A stretch of DNA of 7,026 nucleotides from Pyrinomonadaceae bacterium. Its GTDB lineage: Bacteria; Acidobacteriota; Blastocatellia; Pyrinomonadales; Pyrinomonadaceae. Where the stretch lies: the NCBI GenBank assembly GCA_013813825.1, contig JACCRA010000626.1, positions 1 through 7,026 of the forward strand. Reading direction: 5' to 3'. The notes below the pieces were generated by a model. That model was not told where the DNA came from. It did no database searches and saw only the letters and a program-made list of their open reading frames with translations. A program made the position numbers and the translations under genes. Positions 1 through 6,237 of this stretch are shown in pieces; the first letter of the stretch is position 1, and each line of letters opens with the position of its first letter.

Positions 1-678
1 CCCCGGGCCCGCGTAGAAGACCTTCCCGTTCGGGGCTTGGTATATCCACGGGTAAAGGGGCAGGAGGCGTTGCGCGCTGGACAGGTGTCGCCATGATGCG
101 CCCGACGCCGACAAGACTTCGGGAAACAGATTATCGGAAAACGCTGGAGAGGCCGGATCCATGTACCCGGCCGTCGCGAGCATCGTGCCGTCCCCCAGAG
201 CGGTGACGGTCGGGTACCAGCGCCCGTCCCGCATGTCGGGGCCCGCCGACCAACTGTTGTTCTGGTAATCGAAGAGGTGGGTTTGCTTACTGCCGTAGAA
301 TTCGTTGTTGCTACCTTTGGCGTGCCCCCCGACGACGAGCAGCTTGCCGTTGGGCATGAAGGCGTGGCCGGGGCAGTAGATCTCGTCGCGGGCGGAACCG
401 TTCAGGGGGTTGGGAATATCTACGGAGGTGAAAGCGCCGCTGTTGGGGTCCCACACCGTCGGCTGCGGGTGGTCTTCTATCACGCCTCCGTGGTCGTGGT
501 GGCCGTGCTGCCAAGCTAAGATCTTGCCGTTGGGGAGGACGCTCATGTGGACCGTGACAATCGGCCAAGTGATAGGTGCCGACCACTGTCCAGTTGACTG
601 TGCTTTCACTGTGATGGAGTTGAAGCAACAAACGGTAAGCGTGAGTAAGGTTAGGAATCGCTTCCTTTGGGGGGTCAT
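1..678 (-). CDS. Secreted galactose oxidase-like (kelch beta-propeller) protein, 3' end cut by window edge
   Basis: The 226 visible codons are the N-terminal part of the protein; the frame is open to base 1. A basic start (MTPQRKR), a hydrophobic stretch and VKAQ at about residue 27 look like a Sec signal peptide, so the protein is probably exported. Kelch-type blades follow: MSVLPNGKILAW (45-56), YCPGHAFMPNGKLLVVGGH (101-119), RWYPTVTALGDGTMLATAGY (153-172) and WIYQAPNGKVFYAGPG (211-226). This pattern matches the galactose oxidase/glyoxal oxidase family of copper-radical enzymes. By eye, Cys102 in YCPG aligns with the cofactor cysteine of fungal galactose oxidase (FCPG). The partner tyrosine (EVY in the fungal enzyme) is Leu189 here (EVLSASGASW), so radical oxidase activity is doubtful. 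A His-rich run (WQHGHHDHGG, 57-65) lies between early blades. The copper-ligand region would be beyond the edge. The ATG at 678 is chosen because AAGGAG stands 7 nt upstream. The family is clear; the activity is not. Confidence 0.85.
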   Translation of the reverse strand, partial: MTPQRKRFLTLLTLTVCCFNSITVKAQSTGQWSAPITWPIVTVHMSVLPNGKILAWQHGHHDHGGVIEDHPQPTVWDPNSGAFTSVDIPNPLNGSARDEIYCPGHAFMPNGKLLVVGGHAKGSNNEFYGSKQTHLFDYQNNSWSAGPDMRDGRWYPTVTALGDGTMLATAGYMDPASPAFSDNLFPEVLSASGASWRHLSSAQRLLPLYPWIYQAPNGKVFYAGPG

Positions 679-685
679 TGTTTTT

Positions 686-691
686 CTCCTT
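686..691 (-). promoter_or_regulatory. Ribosome binding site of the galactose oxidase-like gene
   Basis: On the minus strand this reads AAGGAG, followed by 7 nt (AAAAACA) and the ATG at 678. It supports that start for a gene that has no stop codon inside the window. Confidence 0.75.
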
Positions 692-737
692 GGGGCTGGC
701 TCTATGTCTGTTCCGGTCAGCGTGCGGTTAAGAGGAA

Positions 738-764
738 AGCTTAGCGCGTGATCTCGCGTAAGCT
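738..764 (-). other. Leader hairpin 1 upstream of the galactose oxidase-like gene
   Basis: The arms AGCTTACGCG and CGCGCTAAGCT (minus strand) pair as 10 bp with one bulged base around a 6-nt loop (AGATCA). It lies in the untranslated leader predicted from the promoter at 887-915, about 60 nt before the start codon. No U-run follows, so it is not an intrinsic terminator. A regulatory or mRNA-stabilising role is inference. Confidence 0.4.
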
Positions 765-795
765 GGTCTTCCCGTGACTGGACTGTTATTCAATG

Positions 796-820
796 CTGGC
801 GAGAGTACGTCTCTCGTCAG
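796..820. other. Leader hairpin 2 (10-bp inverted repeat, 5-nt loop)
   Basis: On the plus strand CTGGCGAGAG and CTCTCGTCAG flank TACGT; nine of ten positions are Watson-Crick and one is G-T. On the minus strand, in the predicted leader of the galactose oxidase-like mRNA, that position becomes an A-C mismatch, leaving a core 6-bp stem CGAGAG/CTCTCG. The inverted repeat is plain; its function is unknown. Confidence 0.4.
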
Positions 821-886
821 TAGCGGTGTAGGTCTGACGGATGCGAGGCTCTTGCTCTCGAAGAACGAACACGTGAGATCAATGCG

Positions 887-915
887 GATATACTCCTGCT
901 GCCAAGTAATGTCAA
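887..915 (-). promoter_or_regulatory. Sigma70-like promoter for the galactose oxidase-like gene
   Basis: On the minus strand TTGACA (bases 915-910) is separated by exactly 17 nt from TATATC (892-887). The -35 box is a full consensus match and the -10 box matches 4 of 6. Transcription would begin near 880 and run towards the gene starting at 678, giving a leader of about 200 nt. It lies downstream of the TPR gene end, so the oxidase-like gene probably has its own transcription start. Confidence 0.6.
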
Positions 916-935
916 TACTGATCCAGCGTCTTATT

Positions 936-955
936 CGCGGCGATTATCTGCCGCG
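936..955. other. GC-rich inverted repeat in the intergenic region
   Basis: CGCGGC and GCCGCG flank an 8-nt AT-rich loop (GATTATCT). A second small hairpin, GCGCC-TGC-GGCGC, overlaps its end at 953-965. Both lie between the TPR gene stop and the promoter at 887-915. No U-tract follows on either strand. They may only help end transcription or may have no role. Otherwise I see no gene in 679-1042 beyond the promoter, leader hairpins and possible terminator. Confidence 0.25.
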
Positions 956-1012
956 CCTGCGGCGCTCGCGATACCTTGCGAACAAGGGACACGAATCATA
1001 CCTAAATGGAAA

Positions 1013-1033
1013 GTGCGATGACGCCTCTCGCAC
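1013..1033 (-). terminator. Weak possible terminator after the TPR gene
   Basis: Ten bases past the TAA of the TPR gene, the minus strand has GTGCGA and TCGCAC, a 6-bp stem with a 9-nt loop, followed by TTTCCATTT. The stem is short and the T-run is interrupted, so termination would be partial at best. Confidence 0.3.
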
Positions 1034-1042
1034 GCCCGGCTC

Positions 1043-2125
1043 TTATTTCTTGGTTGCTTGCACGCGGAGGTCTTCGATGATTTGTCTGACCTGCGCGGCG
1101 TCTTTCGCGTTCGGCTCAAGGCGCAGGTAAGTCTCCAGCGCAGCGATGGCGCGGCCGTGGTCGCGGCGCTCGTTATAGATGGCGCCGAGATACCGATGCG
1201 CGATTTTTACCTCATCTCCTCCCAGCCGGACGGCTGTCAGCAGTTCCCCTTCCGCCTCTTCGTCGCGCCTCAACCCGATCAGCGCGCGGCCTCGGTAGAG
1301 GTGTGCGACGGCCGACGTTTCATTGCTCTCCACAGCTCGCCGCAACTCCGCTTCGGCTTCCGCAAATTTCTTCTGCTGGACCAGCAGGACTCCGTAATTA
1401 AAGTGCAGCACGAAGACATCCGGCGCGAGTTTGAGCGCCGAGCGAAAAGCATCGGCGGCCTTGTCGGGTTGGCCGAGCCTCATGTGCTGTAAGCCCAGTT
1501 CGTTGAGCGCGAGCGGAAATGAGGGGTGAATGGCGAGGGCCCTCTGCAAATGCTCGACGGCTTTTTTGTGATCGCCGATTTGCGCGGCGGCGAGCGCCTT
1601 GTCGTACAACTCGCGCGCGGGTTGCGGGATGCTCAGGAGCGCCGCGTTGACGACGGCCGGAGGGTTCGGCTGCGATTGCCTCCCCCGCAATTGAATCTGC
1701 ACCGTGACGACTTGGCCCGGCTGGTCCCGCCGCGCCCGGGGCGCCGACTCGATGATGTCCACCGTCTCGGAAGCCGTCTCAAAATCTTTGCCCGTGTCGA
1801 CGCTCAAGCGGTACGTCCCGCCGACCAGCCTCCGAAAAGTGAACGCACCGTTGTCGTCGGTCATCGTCGAAGACTCGCCACCGCGCACGCTGCTCAGCCG
1901 CACGCGGAGTCGTCTATCGAGATGCCGGCCGGAAGGCAAAAAGAGGCGGCCTTGAATCTCGTTGCGCCCGCCGAGGCCCGGATCGCCGGGGTCCGAACCG
2001 ACCCCGCCGTTGGCCTGCGCGTAAGTTTCCAGAGCGAGAAGTGTGGTCCAAAGAAGCGCGCAGCCCAGAAAGAGGGTGCGCCTCTTGAGCATCTCAGCAG
2101 ACAGGGCCGGGAGGGTAGGCATCAT
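1043..2125 (-). CDS. Secreted protein with carboxypeptidase regulatory-like domain and TPR repeats
   Basis: About 360 residues. After a short N-terminal stretch, a basic-hydrophobic segment (MLKRRTLFLGCALLWTTLLAL) ending near AQA (37-39) looks like a signal peptide, so the protein is probably periplasmic or exported. Residues about 56-150 (numbered from the GTG at 2128) resemble a carboxypeptidase regulatory-like, Ig-type fold, with GRLFLPSG, DDNGAFTFRRLVGGTYRLSV and a final beta-rich strand. A Pro-rich linker leads to about five TPR units from 171 to 341, with typical Ala/Gly/Leu spacing (ALNELGLQHMRLGQPDKAADAFRSAL; LETYLRLEPN). TPRs bind protein partners; no catalytic residues are seen. Three start codons stand in a row, GTG-ATG-ATG (2128, 2125, 2122). 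The middle ATG is chosen because it is 8 nt from GAGGAG. Domain calls are firm; the cellular role is unknown. It follows the receptor gene but has its own promoter and is separated from it by a terminator. Confidence 0.85.
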   Translation of the reverse strand: MMPTLPALSAEMLKRRTLFLGCALLWTTLLALETYAQANGGVGSDPGDPGLGGRNEIQGRLFLPSGRHLDRRLRVRLSSVRGGESSTMTDDNGAFTFRRLVGGTYRLSVDTGKDFETASETVDIIESAPRARRDQPGQVVTVQIQLRGRQSQPNPPAVVNAALLSIPQPARELYDKALAAAQIGDHKKAVEHLQRALAIHPSFPLALNELGLQHMRLGQPDKAADAFRSALKLAPDVFVLHFNYGVLLVQQKKFAEAEAELRRAVESNETSAVAHLYRGRALIGLRRDEEAEGELLTAVRLGGDEVKIAHRYLGAIYNERRDHGRAIAALETYLRLEPNAKDAAQVRQIIEDLRVQATKK

Positions 2126-2133
2126 CACTTTTA

Positions 2134-2139
2134 CTCCTC
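2134..2139 (-). promoter_or_regulatory. Ribosome binding site of the TPR gene
   Basis: GAGGAG on the minus strand lies 5, 8 and 11 nt from the three tandem start codons GTG, ATG and ATG. The 8-nt spacing favours the first ATG (2125). Confidence 0.65.
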
Positions 2140-2192
2140 ACTCGAAAGATACGGCGAGTCCGTTCGCTGATTGAAGCAGGTGCGGATGCCGG

Positions 2193-2221
2193 AAAATACT
2201 ACTCGTCAGCGGTTGGGTCAA
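2193..2221 (-). promoter_or_regulatory. Sigma70-like promoter for the TPR gene
   Basis: On the minus strand TTGACC (2221-2216), a 17-nt spacer and TATTTT (2198-2193) match the consensus at 5 of 6 and 4 of 6 positions. The predicted start near 2186 gives a leader of about 60 nt. Its place just downstream of the receptor terminator supports independent transcription of the TPR gene. Confidence 0.5.
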
Positions 2222-2311
2222 GAGATAGTCGCCACCCGCGACCCACGTGAACCGCCGCCCGTGCCGTTTGATTCGTTGAGACGCTGTGCCCACCCAGATT
2301 GCATCGCTTAC

Positions 2312-2348
2312 AAAAAAAAGCGGGGAGTCCTTTTCAGGCTCCCCGCTT
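2312..2348 (-). terminator. Intrinsic terminator of the TonB-dependent receptor gene
   Basis: On the minus strand AAGCGGGGAG pairs with CTCCCCGCTT, extended by a G-T and a C-G pair towards the loop, and the stem runs into a T-tract of eight bases (A-run 2312-2319 on plus). It lies 24 nt past the receptor stop. The plus strand has no T-tract after the hairpin, so it acts on leftward transcription only. Confidence 0.9.
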
Positions 2349-2351
2349 CAG

Positions 2352-2373
2352 GACTTTCAAAATTTTGAAAGTC
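2352..2373. repeat. Perfect 22-bp palindrome overlapping the receptor stop codon
   Basis: The arm GACTTTCAAAA is followed at once by its exact reverse complement TTTTGAAAGTC. The palindrome includes two bases of the TGA stop of the receptor gene and ends three bases before the terminator stem. In RNA it could form a 9-bp AT-rich stem with a 4-nt loop. It may stabilise the 3' end or bind a protein; neither is shown. Confidence 0.7.
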
Positions 2374-5300
2374 AGAAGATGAACTTCGCCGCGAGCTGCA
2401 CGTTGCGGCGTTCGAGGTTGCCGCTCGGGAAGACGCCGCGCTGCGCCGGGATGAAGCTCGCGTCAGAGCCGAAGCCGCTGATGTCGAGCGAGCCGGGCGC
2501 GATGAACAGGTTTGAGTGGTTGAAGACGTTGAAGGTCTCGAGGCGTAATTGCAGGCTGTACTTCTCGCTGAACCTGATCCGCTTGTAGAGACCCATGTCC
2601 ATGTTCCAGAAGCCGGGGCCGCGGAAAGCGTTGCGCCTCGTCATCTCGGCCGGGAAGGGGCCGACCGATCCTGTCACCAGACCCGCGTCCGGGTTCGAGT
2701 AGTGAACCCCCGGGGGCAGTTGGAGGTAACTGAAGGAGTTGGCTCCGACCGACGCGGGGTTGCCGGAACCGTTGAAGTTAACTGTCCCGCCGCTCGGAAT
2801 GTATCGGTGGCAGGCCCCGTCCCGGCCGGTCGTGCAGTCGAAGACGGTAAACGGGTTGCCGGTCCTCGCCGTGAAGATGCCGGTCAGCGAGAAGCCGCCG
2901 AGCAGGTTCCTGACAAGGCTGCTATCGACGCTGTTGAAGTACGGAATTTCGTAGTTGAAGCTGCTGACGAAGCGGTGCCGCGCGTCGAAATCCGCAAAGC
3001 CGTAGTCGAGTTGCGGATCGAACGGATCGAGCAGGCCGAGGTTGGCGTTGGCGAACGAGTCGCTGAACGTCGAACTGAGGTTGTCTTTCGCCGACGACAG
3101 AGTGTAGCGCGCCGTGAACTGCAAGCCGCGGTCGCGGAAGTTGTTGCTCTCGAGGCCAAACACCAACGCGTGATAATTCGAGTAGCCGTTGTTGGCGCGC
3201 GTGTTGATGTTGCTGTAATCACCGATGAGGCGCGTCGTCGAGACGCCGGTCGGCGTCTCCGTGTTACTGCCCAGGTAGACCGGGCCGGTGCCCCTGCGGT
3301 TGATGTTCTCCAGAGAGTAGAGAGAGCGGCCGGCGGAGCCTGAGTATTCGACCGACGCGACTGTGCCGCGGCCGAGTTCGCGCTCGAACGCGCCGCTCCA
3401 GAAATGCGCGTAGGCGTTACGGATGTCTTCCCGCACGTGACGGAGGCTGACGACCGGCAGTCGGATCGTCGTGCCGCTGCCGGCGAGCGGGCCGGCGTTG
3501 TTGCGCGAGATCGAGAGCGATGGCACTTCGACTCCGGCGTTAAGCGACACGACGGCGTAGCCCGGCGGGTTCTGGATCACGTTGAAGGTGACATTGCCGA
3601 AGTTGCGCTCATAGGAGACGCCATAACCGCCACGCAAGGAAGTCTTGCCGTCGCCCGTCACGTCCCACGCGAAGCCGACGCGTGGGGCGAAGTTGTTTTT
3701 ATCAGGCCGCCAGAGTCCGCCGACGGGGCTATCCTCCGCAAGCTGCACGCTGCCGTTGCGGATGCGCTCTTGCAGCGTGCTGCCGGAGCCGAAGTAGAAG
3801 TTGGAATCGAGATCGCGGTTCTTATTGCGCTGCACGCCGTAATACTCGTAGCGCAAACCGAGGTTCAGCGTCACGTTCGGGCGCACGCGCCAAGAGTCGT
3901 TAAAGTAGGCCGCCCACTCGTTGTAGACGTTGCTGCGGCTGAAATTCGGCGGGCCGAGCGGCGTCGTCACAAAGTCTCCGGGGAACCCGCCCTGCGGATC
4001 GACCGCGCCCTGAAACTGCACGAGCTGTCCGAGGACGAGGTTGTTCAGAGCCTCTTCGGTGTTATTCCCAAGAGTCTGCACGGAGTTCAGGAAGGCCCCG
4101 AAGGTCCGGTTCTGCTGGATGTTAATGAACTGGCCGCCGAAGCGAAACTGATGGTTCCCTGCCTGATAGTTGAAGTCCTGATAAAGCTGGAGCTGGTTGA
4201 TCGGTCCGCCGGCCGGAATCGCCTGACCGGGATTGAACGGCAGGTAGCCGGGGAACCCGATGTTCACGGGCGTATTCTCGTCGATGTTGACGGGCGTGTT
4301 GGGATTGATGTAAAGCGTCGGCCCCGGCGGCTGTTCGGCGAGGGGGTTGCCGGTGTTGACGCGGTTGAACGCAAACTTCGACGCGGATATGAGGTTCGGC
4401 GTGACCGTGCGCGTCAGCGAGACGAGGAAGTTCTGATTGTAGGCCGTCGTCCCGGTGTTGAAGCCCTGATACGGGCTGTTGGCCCCCGTACCCGGCAGCG
4501 TCAGGTTGTCCTGAAACGCGTAACGGCCGTAGACCTGCGTCCGGTCGTTCACGTTCCAGTCGATGCGCGTGACGGTGGACACGTCGTTCTGCGGGAAGCC
4601 GCCGCCCAAGTCGGTCGGCACCGAGAAGGCGACTTCCTGAAACGCGGGAGTGTTGGCCGGGACTCCGTTGATGCCGAGTTCGCCGGCGGTGCGGACTCTG
4701 CCGGTCGCCCTCGCGGCGAGCGTGTAAGCGCCGAAGAAGTCGCGCGTGGCCGGGGCCGAAAGGTTGATCAACTGTTGCGTCGGCACGAAGGCGAGCAGAT
4801 CGCCCTGACTGCGGACGCGAGTCCACTCGGTGCTGTTGAAAAAGAACAGCTTGTCGCGAATGATGCGCCCGCCGGCCGAGTAGCCGAACTGGTTGCGCGT
4901 GAAGACGCCGCGCGGGACGTTGGTCGCGTTGTTGGCGAAGCCGTTCGAGGCGAGGCGCGAGAGGCGGTTGAAGGCGTAGGCCGTGCCGTTGAAGTCGTTG
5001 CTGCCGCCGCGCGTCGCCACGTTGACGATCCCGCCGGAAGCGCGGCCGTACTCGGCCGAGAAGTTCGAAGTGATGACGCGGAACTCCTGCACCGAATCGA
5101 GCGGAATGCTCTGGCCGATGGTCGCGGTGTAGGAGTTGTTGTTGTCTGCGCCGTCAAGCAAGATATTCGTGCTGGCGGCGCGCTGGCCGTTGAGGGAAGC
5201 GCCCGCGCCGCGGAAAGTTGAGGTACCGCCCGTGTCGTTCTGCGACGTGCTTGGGTCTTCAGTCGTCGCGTTGCCAGATAATTGGACGAGGTTGTAGGGG

Positions 5301-5761
5301 TTGCGCGTGATGGTGGGCAACTCGCGGATTTGCGTCCCCGACACCACGTTCGAGAGTTCTTGATTCTGCGTGTTGACTTCGACGCCTGTGTTTGCGACGA
5401 CATTGATCGTCTCGCCGGTCAACTCCGTCACCGAGAGGGCGGTCTCGACCGTCAGTTTGCTTCCGACCGTCACTTGAACTCGCTGCGTCGATTTCGCGAA
5501 GTTGGCCGCTTGCACCGTGACTTCATAGAGTCCCGGTTGCAAGTTCGTTACGGTGTAGACGCCTTCCTCGTCGGTCGTCGTCGTGCGCTCGGCTCCGGTG
5601 TCAACCGACTTGATGGTTGTCGCCGCGCCAACCACGAGCGCGCCATTCTGGTCAGTGACTTTGCCGGTAATCTGGCCGGTCTCGGTTTGCGCCAGAGCGA
5701 CGGAACTGAAGGCACACACTACGAGGCTGATGGTCATCAGCATCTGTTTTGTTCTGGACAT
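2372..5761 (-). CDS. TonB-dependent receptor, Oar-like, with N-terminal carboxypeptidase regulatory-like domain
   Basis: About 1129 residues from the chosen start. A signal peptide (MSRTKQMLMTISLVVCAFSSVALAQ) should be cut after ALA near residue 24, sending the protein to the outer membrane. A carboxypeptidase regulatory-like domain spans about 28-110 (ITGKVTDQNGALV; TDEEGVYTVTNLQPGLYEVTV). A TonB-box-like stretch ETINVVA (117-123) leads into the plug (about 138-260), with IRELPT, LNGQRAASTNILLDGADNN and AEYGRASGGIVNVATRGGSN. The rest is a long beta-barrel with alternating aromatic strands, ending QLAAKFIF with a C-terminal Phe typical of BAM substrates. Such receptors use TonB energy to import large or scarce compounds; the substrate here cannot be read. 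A GTG at 5794 would add 11 residues, but GAGGAG at 5767-5772 lies inside that extension and 5 nt before the ATG at 5761, so the ATG is preferred. No frameshift is seen. The gene stands alone, closed by a strong terminator. The family is confident. Confidence 0.93.
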   Translation of the reverse strand: MSRTKQMLMTISLVVCAFSSVALAQTETGQITGKVTDQNGALVVGAATTIKSVDTGAERTTTTDEEGVYTVTNLQPGLYEVTVQAANFAKSTQRVQVTVGSKLTVETALSVTELTGETINVVANTGVEVNTQNQELSNVVSGTQIRELPTITRNPYNLVQLSGNATTEDPSTSQNDTGGTSTFRGAGASLNGQRAASTNILLDGADNNNSYTATIGQSIPLDSVQEFRVITSNFSAEYGRASGGIVNVATRGGSNDFNGTAYAFNRLSRLASNGFANNATNVPRGVFTRNQFGYSAGGRIIRDKLFFFNSTEWTRVRSQGDLLAFVPTQQLINLSAPATRDFFGAYTLAARATGRVRTAGELGINGVPANTPAFQEVAFSVPTDLGGGFPQNDVSTVTRIDWNVNDRTQVYGRYAFQDNLTLPGTGANSPYQGFNTGTTAYNQNFLVSLTRTVTPNLISASKFAFNRVNTGNPLAEQPPGPTLYINPNTPVNIDENTPVNIGFPGYLPFNPGQAIPAGGPINQLQLYQDFNYQAGNHQFRFGGQFINIQQNRTFGAFLNSVQTLGNNTEEALNNLVLGQLVQFQGAVDPQGGFPGDFVTTPLGPPNFSRSNVYNEWAAYFNDSWRVRPNVTLNLGLRYEYYGVQRNKNRDLDSNFYFGSGSTLQERIRNGSVQLAEDSPVGGLWRPDKNNFAPRVGFAWDVTGDGKTSLRGGYGVSYERNFGNVTFNVIQNPPGYAVVSLNAGVEVPSLSISRNNAGPLAGSGTTIRLPVVSLRHVREDIRNAYAHFWSGAFERELGRGTVASVEYSGSAGRSLYSLENINRRGTGPVYLGSNTETPTGVSTTRLIGDYSNINTRANNGYSNYHALVFGLESNNFRDRGLQFTARYTLSSAKDNLSSTFSDSFANANLGLLDPFDPQLDYGFADFDARHRFVSSFNYEIPYFNSVDSSLVRNLLGGFSLTGIFTARTGNPFTVFDCTTGRDGACHRYIPSGGTVNFNGSGNPASVGANSFSYLQLPPGVHYSNPDAGLVTGSVGPFPAEMTRRNAFRGPGFWNMDMGLYKRIRFSEKYSLQLRLETFNVFNHSNLFIAPGSLDISGFGSDASFIPAQRGVFPSGNLERRNVQLAAKFIF

Positions 5762-5766
5762 AACAT

Positions 5767-5772
5767 CTCCTC
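5767..5772 (-). promoter_or_regulatory. Ribosome binding site that sets the receptor start
   Basis: GAGGAG on the minus strand, within AGAGGAGA, stands 5 nt before the ATG at 5761. It argues against the longer reading from the GTG at 5794, which would begin upstream of the site. Confidence 0.75.
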
Positions 5773-5794
5773 TAAACACTTTATGGATCGACAC

Positions 5795-6145
5795 CCGACT
5801 GGGCGGGTCTGGCGTCTTGTTGTCTTACTTTTCGGGCGAAGCCTCGGCTCCGACACGTCACATGGAGACGCGTGTTGCCGACGAAGCTCGGCGGTTAATC
5901 CCGCTAGACCGTTTGCCGTCGGAAAATCCGGCGGTACGGCCTAGTCTTCAACTCCCGGATTGGCAACGGCCGTGCCGACATCCGACCAAACAAGTGAGAC
6001 AGCTTATTTCCAAAGGTTTTGTGTGCAGAGGTGGGTGTGGTGAAGAAGCTGATCGGGAATTTCCGATGACATTTTGTTATTTTTTATCATTTGCCATCCA
6101 AGAAATATTATTACGCTCGCTTTCGTCAAGTGGTTCGTCTCCGCG
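5795..6145. other. Upstream region of the receptor gene, no gene seen
   Basis: Open frames here on both strands cross into the receptor or the insertion sequence and resemble no known protein. The part nearest the receptor is GC-rich. Bases about 6066-6115 are strikingly AT-rich (GACATTTTGTTATTTTTTATC and onward). A 14-nt near-palindrome, TCGGGAATTTCCGA (6053-6066), has two imperfect positions and could be an operator. The region probably holds the receptor promoter and a long leader. Confidence 0.5.
6102..6129 (-). promoter_or_regulatory. Weak candidate promoter for the receptor gene
   Basis: On the minus strand TTGACG (6129-6124) is followed after 16 nt by TATTTC (6107-6102). The -35 box matches at 5 of 6 positions but the -10 box at only 3 of 6. 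An AT-rich stretch lies just downstream. It would give a leader of over 300 nt, so a nearer start that I could not recognise is equally possible. The -35 box is only 16 bp from the insertion sequence. Confidence 0.2.
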
Positions 6146-6169
6146 GGTCGTGTCTCAGAATTTATGCTG
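6146..6169 (+). repeat. Left terminal inverted repeat of the IS1-family element
   Basis: It starts GGTCGTGTCTCAGAATTTAT and runs four more bases to 6169. It matches the right end at 23 of 24 positions; the difference is G at 6158. It lies upstream of the transposase gene, where IS1-family elements bind their transposase. Confidence 0.9.
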
Positions 6170-6182
6170 CGGTGAAATGAAG

Positions 6183-6237
6183 GCTCGGACAAGCTATTCT
6201 TCAAAGTGTGAGCTACGAAGAAGTTACTTGTCCGAGC
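6183..6237 (+). promoter_or_regulatory. Hairpin enclosing the transposase start codon
   Basis: GCTCGGACAAG (6183-6193) is the exact reverse complement of CTTGTCCGAGC (6227-6237). Inside it TTCTTC (6197-6202) pairs with GAAGAA (6217-6222), leaving a 14-nt loop that contains the GTG start at 6208. A TATTCT box at 6196-6201 could serve as a -10 element with a start near 6208, inside the hairpin. Transcripts entering from outside would then fold the whole structure, while the element's own transcripts would lack the left arm. The pairing is seen; the regulation is inferred. Confidence 0.5.

Noticed and set aside
16..18. Lipobox check on the receptor and oxidase-like signal peptides (positions here are residue numbers of the receptor)
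   Set aside because: The cysteines in SLVVC and LTVCC are preceded by Val or Cys, not Gly, Ala or Ser, so lipoprotein processing is unlikely.
410..751. Plus-strand frame over the start of the oxidase-like gene
   Set aside because: The minus strand encodes a kelch protein with a signal peptide and ribosome binding site over the same bases.
774..1130. 118-codon plus-strand frame in the gap between the oxidase-like and TPR genes
   Set aside because: It runs into the TPR gene on the opposite strand, resembles no family and overlaps the strong leftward promoter.
1526..2170. 214-codon plus-strand frame opposite the TPR gene
   Set aside because: It lies antisense to a clear TPR protein, its composition is Arg-rich and no family is recognisable.
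2549..3343. 264-codon plus-strand frame inside the receptor gene
   Set aside because: It is the same kind of antisense artefact, low in complexity and dominated by Val, Arg, Ala and Glu.
3404..5221. Long open frame (605 codons) on the plus strand opposite the receptor gene
   Set aside because: It is rich in Arg, Ala, Val and Glu without domain character, as expected from the complement of a GC-rich gene. The minus-strand product is a clear receptor over the same bases.
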